In this document: positions 1 to 11,118 of the stretch, in pieces | Layout of the letters: each line of letters starts with the position of its first letter | Numbering within the stretch: the first letter of the stretch is position 1 | DNA from: Balanoglossus misakiensis | Taxonomy: Eukaryota; Hemichordata | Assembly (NCBI GenBank): GCA_040954595.2 | Contig: CM082585.2 | Location: 186,001 to 250,000 of the forward strand | Reading direction: 5' to 3' | Length of the DNA stretch: 64,000 bases | Notes under the pieces: model-generated | Told to the model about the DNA's origin: nothing | The model's database searches: none | Seen by the model: the letters and a program-made list of their open reading frames with translations, nothing else | Translations under genes and position numbers: made by a program

Positions 1-158
1 CAATATTGTTTTATGTAATTTTTTGTTGGATCAACCTCACCCTTCTTATATCACATAAACAGAAATAAAATTGATAAAATGTCCCTTGTATAACAAAAAT
101 AGCATAAATGACACTGTGCTCACATTTTGAGGCGAAAAACTGCATCCTTCATCCTTAC

Positions 159-388
159 CTTTCCCAATTCATTGGAGTGGAGAGCCAGCAAGACAGTCAG
201 GAAATCAATCAATTGAACAATGATAGTACATTCGCTCTTGTTGTAACTTTCCATCTCTCTTGGAGTAAACACCAGTCCTTGCACAGTTGTGTCAAAACAC
301 TTGGCTGCACCATAGATATCTTCTAACGCAAGCTTTGTCAGAAAGAACTCCAGCGATTTAAACAGACTGCTGGTTTTTTGCACTTTCC
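159..388 (-). CDS. Coding exon of an unidentified host gene (downstream of exon 2826-3155)
   Basis: I do not recognise the protein. The exon has a pyrimidine-rich acceptor (TTTGCACACAG before position 388 on the minus strand) and a strong donor (GGGAAAG|GTAAGG at 159/158), and it is open throughout in one frame. It encodes about 76 residues of a hydrophobic, probably helical stretch that includes SLFKSLEFFLTKLALEDIYG and IIVQLIDFLTVLLALHSNEL. It starts in phase 1, which matches the end phase of the exon at 2826-3155, so the two look like neighbouring exons separated by an intron of about 2.4 kb. The mixed hydrophobic and charged helices suggest a large alpha-solenoid (HEAT-like) protein, but this is inference. 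The gene continues beyond the left edge of the window. Confidence 0.6.
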
Positions 389-1104
389 CTGTGTGCAAAG
401 ATAGAATAAATTCAAATAATGACACACTAGTTGTCAGAAAAAATTCAATTCAAGCTCAAGCAAATTCTTTGGCTTAGGATAGGTCAATTTGTCTGTTAAA
501 TATTAGGCCAAAGTAAATTCTTTGTGTTACATCCACACAAATATAAGTTTTCAAATGTTTTCAAGTAAAACACATGCAAAGTTTTCTTGGGAAATTTTTC
601 TTATGGACAATATTGTCTCACAAAATTAAGTCATGACTCTGTGCAGTCATAAGACAACCACTGAACCAAATCACTACAGGGACATTCATATAGCATGACA
701 AAATGAAGGAAAAATTGTTTTGTATTAGATTTTTGTTGCGTACTGTTTTATAACCGTTCAGCCACCTAGCTAACAGAATACTCAGTGGGTGCAAAATAAA
801 GAATTTACTTCAATATTTTGGCCTTATGTCTATTCTGCAAATACAAGCACAGTGTTGTATTTGGGTAATACACAGTGCTTTAGAAGACCCAACCTACCGG
901 TAATAGGTTAGCCATTTATGCACCTGTATCACACCTGTTCAAAGAGTAAATTGACTGATGAGGAACGAACTAATCAAAGACAACCTTATGAGATTGCTTG
1001 TGTTTCAAATGAGCAATACTACATGTTGTTTTACATTAGGTAGTGTTACTGTAAAAAATAAAACTCCACAAACAAACTTCATTTTTTTATTTGTTGTGTT
1101 GATT

Positions 1105-1785
1105 ATCACATGAACTGGCCCGTATAGCCACCAGTGTGACGTAGAACAGGTCGAACAAAAAATCCGAATTTTCCCCTGTTCTACGTCATCAACTGGAACT
1201 ATTTTCACTGATTCGCCCGTCGCTATAACTTCCTTGTAAAACGGAATAACAAGTGCATAAACCCGTAGTTGTACACGATTGAAATAAAAATGACGGTTCC
1301 ATGACGGTTGCGAAAGAATATCGCTTGGTAAAAGCAATACGAGAAAGGTAGAATTTGAAACGTCGACGCTACGATCGTGAATGTGTGCTTGAAGCTAGCC
1401 AGCCTGGTCGATCCCGAGCGAGCCAGCACACTTGATTTTAGGCTTACAGAAGTTACGAGAATGATTTCGAGCCACCTGAGTGGGACGACTAACACTCTGT
1501 ATTCTGTCCACCGGTCAACGAAATGTATAAGACGTGGAAAAATGTCGCAGTTCATTTGTTTGAGAATCGAAAACATTTGTGTGGGGTTCAAGGATGAGAT
1601 TCTGTACGAGGGTTGTAGTTTCTGCGGAAACACAACGGCGCTGACTAGCCAGGCCGACGCCTGTGGTTTTCGCGGAGTCGTACAACTTCTCGCCTACGGC
1701 TCGAAGTTGCACGGCTCCGCAAAAACCACTCATTTACGATGACGTCAAACAAAGAAAAATATCATGGGATTATATATAAGAACAA
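1105..1785. repeat. Interspersed repeat A, copy 1, fused to half of a palindromic element
   Basis: Positions 1105-1650 match 16938-17480 closely in the same orientation (shared landmarks GAACTGGCCCGTATAGCC, TTCGCCCGTCGCT and CGTCGACGCTACGATCGTG). Positions 1660-1785 match the loop and right arm of the palindrome at 17969-18130, including CTCGCCTACGGCTCGAAGTT. At 17 kb the two parts are about 480 bp apart, so this copy has either an internal deletion or a different junction. The reading frames here are not conserved between the copies, and I treat them as non-coding. Confidence 0.7.
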
Positions 1786-1984
1786 TTGACCGATGTATGT
1801 GAAGATTGACTGGTACCCTGCCTCAGTGACAAACATCAAAGAGGCAGGTAAGCACAAACCGCCGTATTTAGAATTGTGGAATCTCATTGGCTAATAAACA
1901 AACTTTCTATTACTTCCATGCTAGAGTCAATCTGTCACGTTTCTTGGCAATCATTTTTACCCTTCCTGAATAAACATATTTTAA

Positions 1985-2165
1985 AAATCGCGTCAAGGAC
2001 ACGGTGGTCCCATTGAGTGATTACAAAGAAAAAGTCTACACCGGAGTACAGGGCCATATACACACACACACACACACATAGCGAGAGATCAATGGGCAAA
2101 CACTGACTGACCCATAAGCTGCCATGGCATATGTACTGCACATACACTAAATAGAACAGCTGGCC
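1985..2165 (+). repeat. Remnant R: short coding remnant of the OTU/CXC family plus AC repeat
   Basis: The plus strand reads VKDTVVPLSDY, which aligns with VKDTVVPFEDY in the exon at 13527-14219. The segment then runs through (AC)n into a tail (CAAACACTGACTGACCCATA) also found at about 19240-19265. The left part also matches 9318-9368. The segment therefore looks like an uninterrupted version of the sequence into which the 9.85-kb element is inserted. Confidence 0.5.
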
Positions 2166-2269
2166 TCTTTAAAACTTAGCCAGTTATGTAATCATTCAGA
2201 AATTTACCGTGTTCATATGAATCACAGGAGGGGAGTTCCTGCCTAATTAAACCAACTCAATAAAGTAAA

Positions 2270-2620
2270 CACACACCACTTTGCAAAGCAATCTGACCAG
2301 TACTTCTTAAGTTACTGAGTTTTGCCCAAATTCACATTTTTCCAGCTAATTTGCATATTTTTGGCAATGACAACTTCATTTGAACGAATTTCCATCTAGA
2401 GCCCAGCCTGCATCAGCACACCAAATATCAAGGTGATACACGCAGCGGTTTACAAGTTTTTGATGTGGACGGACATACAGACATCCATCCATCCATCTAT
2501 CCATCCATCCATCCATCCATACATACACACATACATACATACAAACGCAACCGATCCCATAAGGTCCCATGGTACATACCAATGGGACCCCAAAAACTAA
2601 CAGTTTATGATGGAAGTGAA
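2270..2620. repeat. Interspersed repeat with CATC/CATA microsatellite
   Basis: Phrases such as ATATCAAGGTGATA and GGTCCCATGGTACATAC recur in inverted orientation at about 42480-42640. A tetranucleotide run lies at about 2485-2545. The reading frames over the microsatellite are repeat artefacts. Confidence 0.55.
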
Positions 2621-2825
2621 GCTAAAATTAATGCAACTACTGACACAAATGTACGTAAGTTTTACAACAGACATGCGCATTAGACCATTTCCAGAGTGTC
2701 AAAAAACTAACACATTACAAAATGGCGGATGGCCTGTATCTGTGTCAGTCTTCGTGAGGTGTCTTGCTTAGTCACGTGAGACGCAGTGTTCAGCGAATAT
2801 GTGAAGACAAAAATTTCAGACCAAC

Positions 2826-3155
2826 CTGAAAACAAGTCTGCTGGTCCTAGTAACTTCTCACCAAACACCCAGGTGTAACAATCCAGTGCAGCTAACAGCC
2901 AGTCATACCACTTCATTGCCAGCTTGACAGAAAATGTCTCTGCCATGCTCTCCATAGTTGGGTGTTTAGAAATCCCAGTCCTGTGTCCAGCCTTTCCACC
3001 TCCAGATTCAAATCTGTCAACAATAAACAGTAAACAGGACTGAGTAATCACAATTGGTGATGGACTGGATTTCAGCAGAAATGAAAAAAAATGTTCTGAA
3101 AGATCAAACAAAGAAATGTGTAAACAGTCAAACATTGTCATCTGTGTCAATCTAC
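2826..3155 (-). CDS. Coding exon of an unidentified host gene (upstream partner of exon 159-388)
   Basis: The exon is open across about 110 residues, with an acceptor (TTACCTGTAG, minus strand) at 3156 and a donor (TTGTTTTCAG|GTTGGT) at 2826/2825. It starts and ends in phase 1, so it joins in frame to the exon at 159-388. The product contains SCLLFIVDRFESGGGKAGHR followed by a helix-rich stretch with SVKLAMKWYDWLLAALDCY. There is no signal peptide or recognisable catalytic motif. I cannot name the family. A large helical-repeat protein is possible. Both exon borders are canonical and the phases agree, which is the main evidence for a real gene. Confidence 0.6.
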
Positions 3156-4208
3156 CTACAGGTAACATGACTACAGGAGCTTCAGCCAAGCCAAGCTTTT
3201 CACTTGGGAGATTATTGAAATCAATTTAAAACTCAGTAACTCCAACTTCGGGTTATTTTCTCAATACTTTTGTTTTGGTGGTCACCTTTCATTGAACAAT
3301 GAATGGGCAAGTGCTCGCTCACTTCTTCAGTGAATTTCATTGTTGATTTATCTTATCATAAAAACTTGGGCACCGCAGTCCTTTGGAAAAAAATATTCAT
3401 GTGTGGTGATTTAAATCAATGATGCAAGAAGCAGAATTAATCACAGGATTAATGGCTTCTGATTGAAAAATACTAAATGCTTAATATGCCATATGCCGCA
3501 CACAGAGTGATCACATTAGTCAATTGGACCGCTGTTCCAAAGGACTAAAATGATTGCAACGTTTTAATATTATATTTATTTTACAAAAACTTGCATCTGA
3601 GCTTTACTTTAAAATACTTCCATTTACTAGTAGTACAAGTACACATCAGTTAACATTGACAGCTAGGCATGATGTCATAGATGTAGGACTTCAAAATTGA
3701 CATTCTAAACAGTGGGGGCGCTCTATCATAGTAGGTTTTAATGAACATGTGTATTTAATGTCGTGAATCAGATATATCGATGAAAACTGCGATTTTTCAC
3801 ATACGCTTATAGTTAAGGCATTTGCTGTATCTAGTCATATTACAGTAATACACCAGACATGTTCTTTTACTCAACTCAATGTATGTAAGTTCAATTTCTG
3901 ACACACTCAGATTACCCAAGTCCATGTGACCAACTCTATTGCAAGTATACAGACTTGAACTCCAGAAAACTAGTCACCTACAATACTTGAACTGGAGCCA
4001 CATCCAAAACTTGACTTTGAGATCTTTTATCAAATCAGTTTTCCTTTTAGAATTAGAATTCCCATGCAATTTTTGTGACAGAAGAAATAAAGAGATTCCC
4101 AGAAAAAAAAACAGTTTTCTCTTTAAAGATCCAACCTTACCATAGAAAACAAACGGGTTTAGACTGAACCATGGTGGTGATAGGGTTAAGCCAGAGCATG
4201 TATCAAAA
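3156..4208. other. No gene seen
   Basis: AT-rich sequence without an open frame of coding character and without an obvious repeat. It is probably intronic or upstream sequence of the minus-strand gene to its left. Confidence 0.4.
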
Positions 4209-4210
4209 TA

Positions 4211-4369
4211 CAGTAAAACCTGTCTCAACCGAACCCTGTCGGGAAACCTGTCTATTCCAAAGATCAAACCCTTTGACATGGAACCACATGTTGAAAGAAC
4301 CTCTTTAAATTGGACACCTGCAATCTGAACAATTTCTTCAGTCCCTTTGGTGTTAGACGGGTTTGACTG
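4211..4369. mobile_element. Pogo/Tigger-like MITE (159 bp)
   Basis: The left end CAGTAAAACCTGTCT and right end AGACGGGTTTGACTG are imperfect inverted repeats. TA dinucleotides flank both ends (4209-4210 and 4370-4371), the target duplication expected for Tc1/mariner-pogo elements. There is no coding capacity. Confidence 0.75.
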
Positions 4370-4371
4370 TA

Positions 4372-4825
4372 CTTGAAAGTGCAATTGAACAAAAATGCTA
4401 AAACTATAATTGCAGACAGTCAGTATATTTAGGCTGGGCATCATCTACATAGTTCCCAGAGTCAATACTGTCACAGTATTCCATTTCTCTATGTACCAAA
4501 TTGTCATAAAACATTGCTATGCAGTCATGTTACCCTTCCAAGACGCGAACACGAGGCCAGTTGGTTACAGAGTAAAAACTTGATGTCTTGTGTATCACCA
4601 CTATAGTTGGGACTTATGTTCGACAGCCACATTTTATTGTAAGGTCAGTTTTACACGCAACTTGTATCATGTATAAACAAACTAGATGAGCTCGAGCAGT
4701 ACTCTACTGACCGCCTTTTTCACATTGTCTGCATTGAGATGACACTTTATTTTGGAAGGCTGCCCTCTTTATGAAAAATGTCATGATTGTGTTACACGTA
4801 AAACAGACAGAAATCAACACAACAG
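4372..4825. other. No gene seen
   Basis: AT-rich non-coding sequence between two MITE insertions. I see no exon, repeat or structured RNA. Confidence 0.4.
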
Positions 4826-4962
4826 CTGTCAAACCTGCTCATTATGGCTAGTGAAGGGACTTTTCTAAACTGGCCTTTATAGATAGGTGGCCATTATACC
4901 TTGTAGAAAAGTCAATTAATGTAGATGTAAATTGCACAGGGACTAGAATAAAGTGGCCACTA

Positions 4963-7900
4963 TTAGTGTGGTATGATGTGTATTCCCGTAGGATTTTTTT
5001 GTGCTAAAATTGATTTTTTTGCTGTTTTGGCTTCTATGGGGACCCAACTACCCGAAAATGATGGGGTGCAATTTTAAGGGCCCCTCCATCATATTTTTCT
5101 GGGGGGGGGGGGGGGGTACTTCCGTTTTGTGGTATGATGTGTTATCCTATAGGATTTTTGTGCTAAAATTGATTTTTTGCTGTTTTGGCTTCAATGGGGA
5201 CCCAACTACCCAAAAATGATGGGGTGCAATTTTTAGGGCCCCTCCATCATTTTTTTTTCGGGGGGTCACTCCCGTTTTGGCCTCCCTGAAGATATTTATT
5301 CACCTATCTACTCCATTTTCGTAGAATTTTCTGCTAAATATTTTTTTTGCTGTTTTGACTTAAATTGGGACCCACCTGGTCACAAAAGATCACATGCAAA
5401 TTTAGGGCCCCTCTATTACATTTGTGGGGGGGGGGGGCACTTCCGTTTCGACAATCTTAACGGTATTTGTTCACCTATTTCGTGTATTCTCTGATGCTGA
5501 TAGTTATTTGTTTTGTTTGCTGTTTTGGTTTCAATGATGAATAAACATCCCCAAAATGATGGAAATCAATTTGTCTGACCCCTCCATCACATTTTCTTGC
5601 AGGGGGGTCACTTTAGTTTTAGCAGCCCTGGAGATATTTGTTCATTGAGCTAACCTTCATAGTGTGACATGTGAATTTGTAAAGGATTTCTTCCAATTTC
5701 CTTTTTTTAACTTCTATGGGGCTGCTCAAAAATGAGGGAGGTCAAATTTTAGGGCCTCTCCACATTTTGGCAATCTCAAATATTAGACGGTTTATGGGGT
5801 AAACATATCAGTTACCTACATTTGTATCAGTTGTCGCATATACTAAAGCGCTATCTTAGTTTTATAAATATACTTAGTTGATTTATGACACTAACAAATC
5901 AACCACAAATATCTCTCTGGTTTGGACTTAGCATAAGATACCTCCCCTCACCTTGGACCGCCACCCAACTCATCACCACACTCATGTTTTCTATGGTTTA
6001 CAAAAGTAAAGTAGGCTATACCAAATAGTATAATATATTAGGGTTGCACTTTTTTCTCTTTCCCGGGGCAATTAGTGGAAATCTGTGTAGATGTGAACTT
6101 TTTCGTTAAGAGTTGTTTATTCTTTCGTAGCACAATCAATGTCTGAGATATTTGCCATTGTACTAAAATTCTCACTGATATCAGTCTGTGCAAAAACTCT
6201 GAAGTACGTTTTAGTTCAACACTTGTATTTTGGGGTATTAAAATGATATTCAGTTGAACTCATTTCAAAGTTAAATACTGTCGTAAATAAAGCCTGTGAA
6301 GTACATATCAGTTGAAGTATTGTCTATTTTAAAGTAGTATTTTCAAACTTTTCACGCCAATAGCGTAATAGTGCTGTAAAAAGCCCTTGAACTATGTCTT
6401 ACTTCTAAAACTTGTTTTTGGTAAACATTAACAATATCAAATTTGGCTCATTTTGAAGCTCAATACTACTGAAAATAAAACAAGTCTGTGAACTATATCT
6501 CAGTTTTATTACTAAATACATATTGGCTATTTTCTTAGCACCGTAAGCCGCGTATTACGTTCCAGATCGATAGATATTTGGACATTTTGCAATAAACTAC
6601 TGAATTAATTTTAAAGATAAAAACAAGATTTGCGTGATCTGTGAAAAGGGTGCCACCCCTTCATCACAATGAGGGATAAATCATATGCAAAAAATTGTCC
6701 TGAACTTCCACCAATCGAAAAGAATGGGTGGAAATCAGAGAATGGCGTGTTTTATCCAGTAAAATGTCTTGCTCTCCCAAAGGCAGTACTAGAGCTTATC
6801 AAATGTGGCTGCAAAGCAGGTTGTAGGGGACGTTGCAGTTGCTCAAAGAATGATTTACCATGTACTCCCTCTGCAAATGCTATGGTGGAGACTGAAAACC
6901 AATTAAGGGAAAATTTTCTTGAAGATAACGACACTGACGATGAGTAGATCAAACAGAACTTTTTTTGTGTGAAAATGATCATTGAGAATACCAAGATATC
7001 AGAAAAGAATCGTTATGCTTCTTGGGTTGTTTATTGCACCTTCCGTGGTAGGGAGGGTGCCTCAAGGGTTCATTTTATGAGATGGGACTGTAGCTCGGAA
7101 AATAAACTAAAATACACATTATGTACTTTATTATATATAAAGGAGTCTTAATTTACCTTAGTATACTAAATTTAGAATAAACGAAAAAATCTACGATTAA
7201 AAAACAACTGTTACAACGGGTTGGCGAAAACAAATATAAGGAACCCCCCCCCCCCCCCCTACCAAAAAAATGTGGTAAAGGGGTCCAACATTTTGCACAC
7301 CATCACTTTTCGGCAGTCAGTTTGCATTCAAGGAGCAAACCAAATTGCAAGAAATACCACGACAATACTAACCGTATAGTAAATAGGTGAACAAGTATCT
7401 TCAGGGTGGCTAAAACAGAAATGATTACCCCCCCAAGACATGATGGAAGGTTCCAAAAATTTGAATCCCATCATTTTAGTTCTGGTGGAGCCCCATTGAA
7501 ACCAAAACATCAAAGAAAAATAATATTTTTAGCAAAATATTCTATGAGAAGGGAGTAAATAGGCCAACAAACAACTTCGGAGTGGCCAAAATGGAAGTGC
7601 CCCCCCCCCCCCAATAAAAAATGATGGGGGGGGGGGGGGGGGGGGGGGGCCTATAATTTGCACCCTATTATTTTTGGCCAGGTGGGTCCCCTCCAAAGCA
7701 AAAACAACAAAAACAAATTAATTGTAGCCCAAATTCCCATGATAATAGAGTAAATAGGCCAACAAACAACTTCGGAGTGGCCAAAATGGAAGTGCCCCCC
7801 CCCCAAATAAAAAATGATGGAGGGGCCCTATAATTTGCACCCGATTATTTTTGGCCAGGTGGGTCCCCTCCAAGGCAAAAACTACAAAAATAAATTAATT

Positions 7901-8271
7901 GTAGCCCAAATTCCCATGATGATAGAGTAAATAGGTGAACAAATAAACAAATATCCTCGAGTGACCACAACAGAAGAGACCCCCCGAAAAAAATTGATGG
8001 AGGGGCCCTAAAAATTGCACCCCATGATTTTTGGGTAGTTGGGTCCCCATTGAAACCAAACAGCAAAAACAATCAATTTTAGCACAAAAATCCTACGGGA
8101 ATACACATCATACCACAAAACGGAAGTACCCCCCCAGAAAAATATGATGGAGGGGCCCTTAAAATTGCACCCCATCATTTTCAGGTAGTTGGGTCCCCAT
8201 AGAAGCCAAAACAGCAAAAAAATCAATTTTAACACAAAAATCCTACGGGAATACACATCATACCACACTAA
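4963..8271. mobile_element. 3.3-kb foldback element with long repeat-built inverted ends
   Basis: The element starts TTAGTGTGGTATGATGTG and ends with its exact reverse complement. The inverted identity continues through ATTCCCGTAGGATTTTT and more loosely for several hundred bases. Each arm consists of diverged tandem units of about 150-170 bp (landmarks GCTGTTTTGGCTTC, GGACCCAACTACCC, GGGCCCCTCCATCAT, then a G or C homopolymer). The left arm is about 4963-5790 and the right arm about 7230-8271. The central part carries a fragment of a CXC-domain gene at 6669-6947. No transposase is visible, so it is probably non-autonomous. The G/C runs near 5101, 5427, 7243, 7600 and 7628 are prone to assembly error. 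Confidence 0.75.
6669..6947 (+). pseudogene. C-terminal fragment of a CXC (tesmin/TSO1-like) transposon-family protein
   Basis: This 92-residue frame matches the C-terminal end of the OTU/PIN/CXC family represented at 11119-12531. It has a GWKSENGVFYPVKC lead-in, then LELIKCGCKAGCRGRCSCSK followed by LPCT, and an acidic tail ending DNDTDDE. After LPCT the expected second cysteine cluster is absent in this frame, but another frame at about 6868-6891 reads LCKCYGGD, so two small indels have displaced that part. The other expected domains (nuclease, OTU) are missing. I read it as a captured, decayed fragment inside the foldback element. CXC modules bind zinc and, in chromatin proteins, DNA. Confidence 0.65.
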
Positions 8272-8459
8272 CAGGTTTGACTGTATGTTGATCCTTGTCA
8301 TGAATAGCAGACATTTACCAATGACTGTACAATATATGATTTCAGTGTCACATATACATGTATAAGACACTAAGTACTAACCCATACATCTTACTTTCTC
8401 TCCAAATAGTAGATACTCACAAACGCATGTATGTTGAATCCTGGTCTGGGGGAAAGTGT

Positions 8460-8716
8460 GAATGTCAGTTTCTGGCCACAAGAGGGCGCTGTCATTTTGG
8501 ATCCATATCATAAAATGGCCGCCATGGGTCAATGCATAAGTGTACCAAGTTTCAGGCTTTTAACCCGAAGTGCACGGTTTTTAAGTATGAATGTCTGTTT
8601 CTGGCCACTAGAGGGCGCTGTCATTTTGGATCCATATCAGAAAATGGCCGCCATGGGTCAATGCATAAGTGTACCAAGTTTCATGCTTTTAACCCAAAGT
8701 GCACGATTTTTTTGTT
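8460..8716. repeat. Tandem duplication, 129-bp unit
   Basis: Two near-identical units share TTCTGGCCAC, AGAGGGCGCTGTCATTTTGG and AAAATGGCCGCCATGGGTCA, with starts 129 bp apart (8472 and 8601). The unit is a multiple of three, so frames stay open, but I see no sign of a gene. Confidence 0.75.
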
Positions 8717-8811
8717 AACTGCCCCACTATATCCCAGAATGCCCTACAGGGTTGGCATAGAAATTGATAAACTCTTCACCTAAAATTTCAAACTCGTAGA
8801 TCTTAATTATA

Positions 8812-9219
8812 TAGATTCTCACACTCCTGGCATGCTGAGAGTGTGGGATCAGAGTGTAAGAACAAATCAATCCCACACACTCAGTCTCACTGAATCGAAA
8901 GCTGTATATGACGCGAGCGCTGATTGGATGACAAAGCGTTTTTTTAATAACGTGCGCTAAATGTTATCCAATGACAGGATAAAGAAACTACAACATGCCA
9001 GATGACAACTCAAGAGTCATTTATTCAATGTTTTAAGACGAATTTGGCTAATTTGTGCCCGTGTGAGAAATATAATCTCATACACAAAGGACCTAGGATC
9101 ATATTTCCCACACTTGTCAGGGATATTTTGTCCCACATTCGCCTGCAGCTCCTGTGGGACAGAAAATCCCCAAGTCATGTCAGAATTATGACCCCTAGTC
9201 CTTGGGAGTGTGAGATTCT
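8812..9219. mobile_element. Possible MITE of about 410 bp
   Basis: GATTCTCACACTCC at the left end is mirrored by GGAGTGTGAGATTC at the right end, each next to TA. CTCACACT- and TGTGGGA-like motifs recur inside. No coding sequence is evident. Confidence 0.45.
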
Positions 9220-9317
9220 ATTAATCTCACAACCTTAGGACCTGGGATAAGATTTCTCAGATGAGTTGGTGATATTTTTGCTTGTGTTAGTCAACATATA
9301 CCTGATAAGTGTAAAAA

Positions 9318-9368
9318 ATTGCATCAAGGACACAGTGGTCCCATTCAGTCTACACGGAGTACATATAC
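9318..9368 (+). repeat. Left flank of the OTU/CXC element: copy of remnant R
   Basis: The plus strand reads IKDTVVPFS, matching 1985-2050 and the coding exon at 13527-13610 (opposite strand). The tract ends at TACATATAC, exactly where the terminal repeat of the large element begins. Confidence 0.5.
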
Positions 9369-9400
9369 ACAGTCAGATCGCATGGTGCTCATTTGCATAT

Positions 9401-10289
9401 GAAAGTTCATCAAGCGAGCGACCGTTAACTTTCAAACAGACTGCAATAGGCCAATTTTCAAGGTGATTTTCAATTTGATTTTTATAAAATACCATGTTAG
9501 CTGGATAAATTACGAAAGTGATTCCCATTTTTCACTGCAGATGTAAATTTTATGAAAATCTGTCGGTAATAGTAGAAGTTTTTAACGTGTTTTCGGTGGT
9601 ATGTTGGTGACCCCGAAAGAGACGTCCACAAACATGTCAAAAATCATTTGAAAACGACCTCGGAAGTTAACCAAACTTTCCTGACAGAGAGGTCTAATAT
9701 CGGTCCCGACATCCGTGAAAAGAAATTAATTCGAAATGCTTGTGTAAAAGTCCGCTTAAAAATAATCGATGTCGTTCGACGATATAACCCGGAAGTATAC
9801 GTTGACCTCTCCGGCTCCATGTTAGCCTTGTAAATACGGAAGTGTTGCGTTGATCGTGAAACGATACGTTTACCGTGGGGAAAACAGCTTTTGAAAGGCA
9901 ATTCTTAAGTAAAACAGTTACTGGATAATGTATAACACCCTAAGGTAACGTATTAGCCAAGTTTTAACTTAATTACTAGCCTGATTTCAACACAACATCG
10001 ATCTATTGCCTACAAATGTAGGTCCCATATGGACAGAATGCCAGTTTACCATACATGACTACGTACGTGTGAGGAGCTCAGCTGGTGTATTTTTTTCTCC
10101 GTATCATGGCCTGGGATATAAGTAGACGTTTCGAGAATGCAAAATGCCAACTGTAACTTCAAAACCATTTCCCTTTATTCGCTGATGATATATGCAATAA
10201 ATATTTGTGTCTGAAGGCAAGCAATTTTTGTTGTCATCATTGCATTGGGCTGAACAGGACAGAGTTTGAGCTGATCAGCTGACTTCAAA
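9401..10289. other. Non-coding left part of the large element
   Basis: About 0.9 kb between the left terminal repeat and the LINE fragment. CpG is somewhat richer around 9600-9870. The short open frames there show no recognisable domain. Confidence 0.4.
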
Positions 10290-11070
10290 TTTCAATTTGG
10301 AACATACAATTTGATCATATCAGACAGATATGATGGTCCAAGTCTATGAATGAATTCAAAAATAAGAAATAAAATCTTGAAAACAATACAATCAGACACA
10401 GGTAACCAATGCAACTGAAATTGCATTGATGTAAAAGGTGATTTTGGAACTAGCAGCAATATTTTGAACTTGAATACGGCTGATCTAGTACTTAGGGAGC
10501 CCAAATAAAAGTGAATTACATGAATCTATTCGAAATGCAACAAAAGAAGGAACTTTATTGCTCTGTGGCGGCTTGAGATAAATATTTACAGACAAGTGCA
10601 ATATGCTGCAAATGAAAAGCGACTGAATGGCAGATCTGTGCAATCATTGTCAGACAATGAACAGGTTTCAGAGCATCGCATGAATTTCTGTAATCCCTCT
10701 GGCAGATAGATTACCCGAAGTAGCAGAAAAATAACAAATTCAGTCTTATTGTTATTTAAACACAAGACATTTTCAGACATTCAGTACCGACATCAGAAAT
10801 ACAACGTTCTAGATTTGAAAGCATTCTGGGAGCATTCTTCTTGGTAAAAGACAATGAAGAGCCATCTGCATAAAAGCTATGTACAGGCATCCATGACTAG
10901 AAACTAATTCACCTAATGGAGAAGTGTACATATTAAAAAGTATAGGACAAAGAACTGATCCCTGTGTCAAGCGGATAAAATGGTGATTGTTTGGAATACG
11001 GTTACAGTAACCATGTCTGAAATTAACACATACACACAGGGTGCGATTGGAAAGGTACGACTGAAATCAC
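10290..11070 (-). mobile_element. Decayed non-LTR retrotransposon (LINE) reverse transcriptase fragment
   Basis: Read on the minus strand from about 11070 downward, pieces of a LINE reverse transcriptase appear in the correct order: a SYLSNRTLCV-like motif, TQGSVLCPILFNMYTSPLGE (the family's QGSVLGPILF motif), a degraded FADD-region equivalent, a MSENVLCLNNNKTEF motif, and LHWLPVSDCIVFKILFL with APSYLSD-like residues near the end. CR1/L2-type elements have this layout. Frames change between pieces and the YADD-type catalytic box is not intact, so it is a dead 5'-truncated copy. It lies downstream of the stop codon of the OTU/CXC gene, nested within that element. Confidence 0.7.
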
Positions 11071-11118
11071 AATAGGGCTGCAACCCACAAAAGACCAATC
11101 AATTTCATTGATGATTCA

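Larger units (their letters stand above)
389..2825 (-). other. Intron of the unidentified host gene, carrying repeats
   Basis: This is the interval between two phase-compatible minus-strand exons. It contains an interspersed repeat copy (about 1105-1785), a coding remnant with an AC repeat (about 1985-2165) and a CATC/CATA microsatellite near 2490-2545. I see no further exon in 389-1104. Confidence 0.5.
4826..8283. mobile_element. Pogo-like MITE split by a 3.3-kb insertion
   Basis: Positions 4826-4962 (beginning CTGTCAAACCTGCTC, with TTTCTAAACTGGCC, TCAATTAATGT and AAAGTGGCCACTAT) and 8272-8283 (CAGGTTTGACTG) are the two ends of a MITE. The same element is uninterrupted and inverted at 36783-36944. 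The foldback element 4963-8271 sits between them. Confidence 0.6.

Noticed and set aside
1223-1742. Overlapping frames of 121 and 136 residues
   Set aside because: They lie in interspersed repeat A; the frames are not kept in the copy at 16938-17490.
7328-8370. Minus-strand frames in the right arm of the foldback element
   Set aside because: The same peptides appear mirrored from the left arm; they are repeat translations.
8431-8783. Frames with repeated CISVPSF..MAAMGQ
   Set aside because: Tandem 129-bp duplication (a multiple of three) keeps the frame open; no domain.
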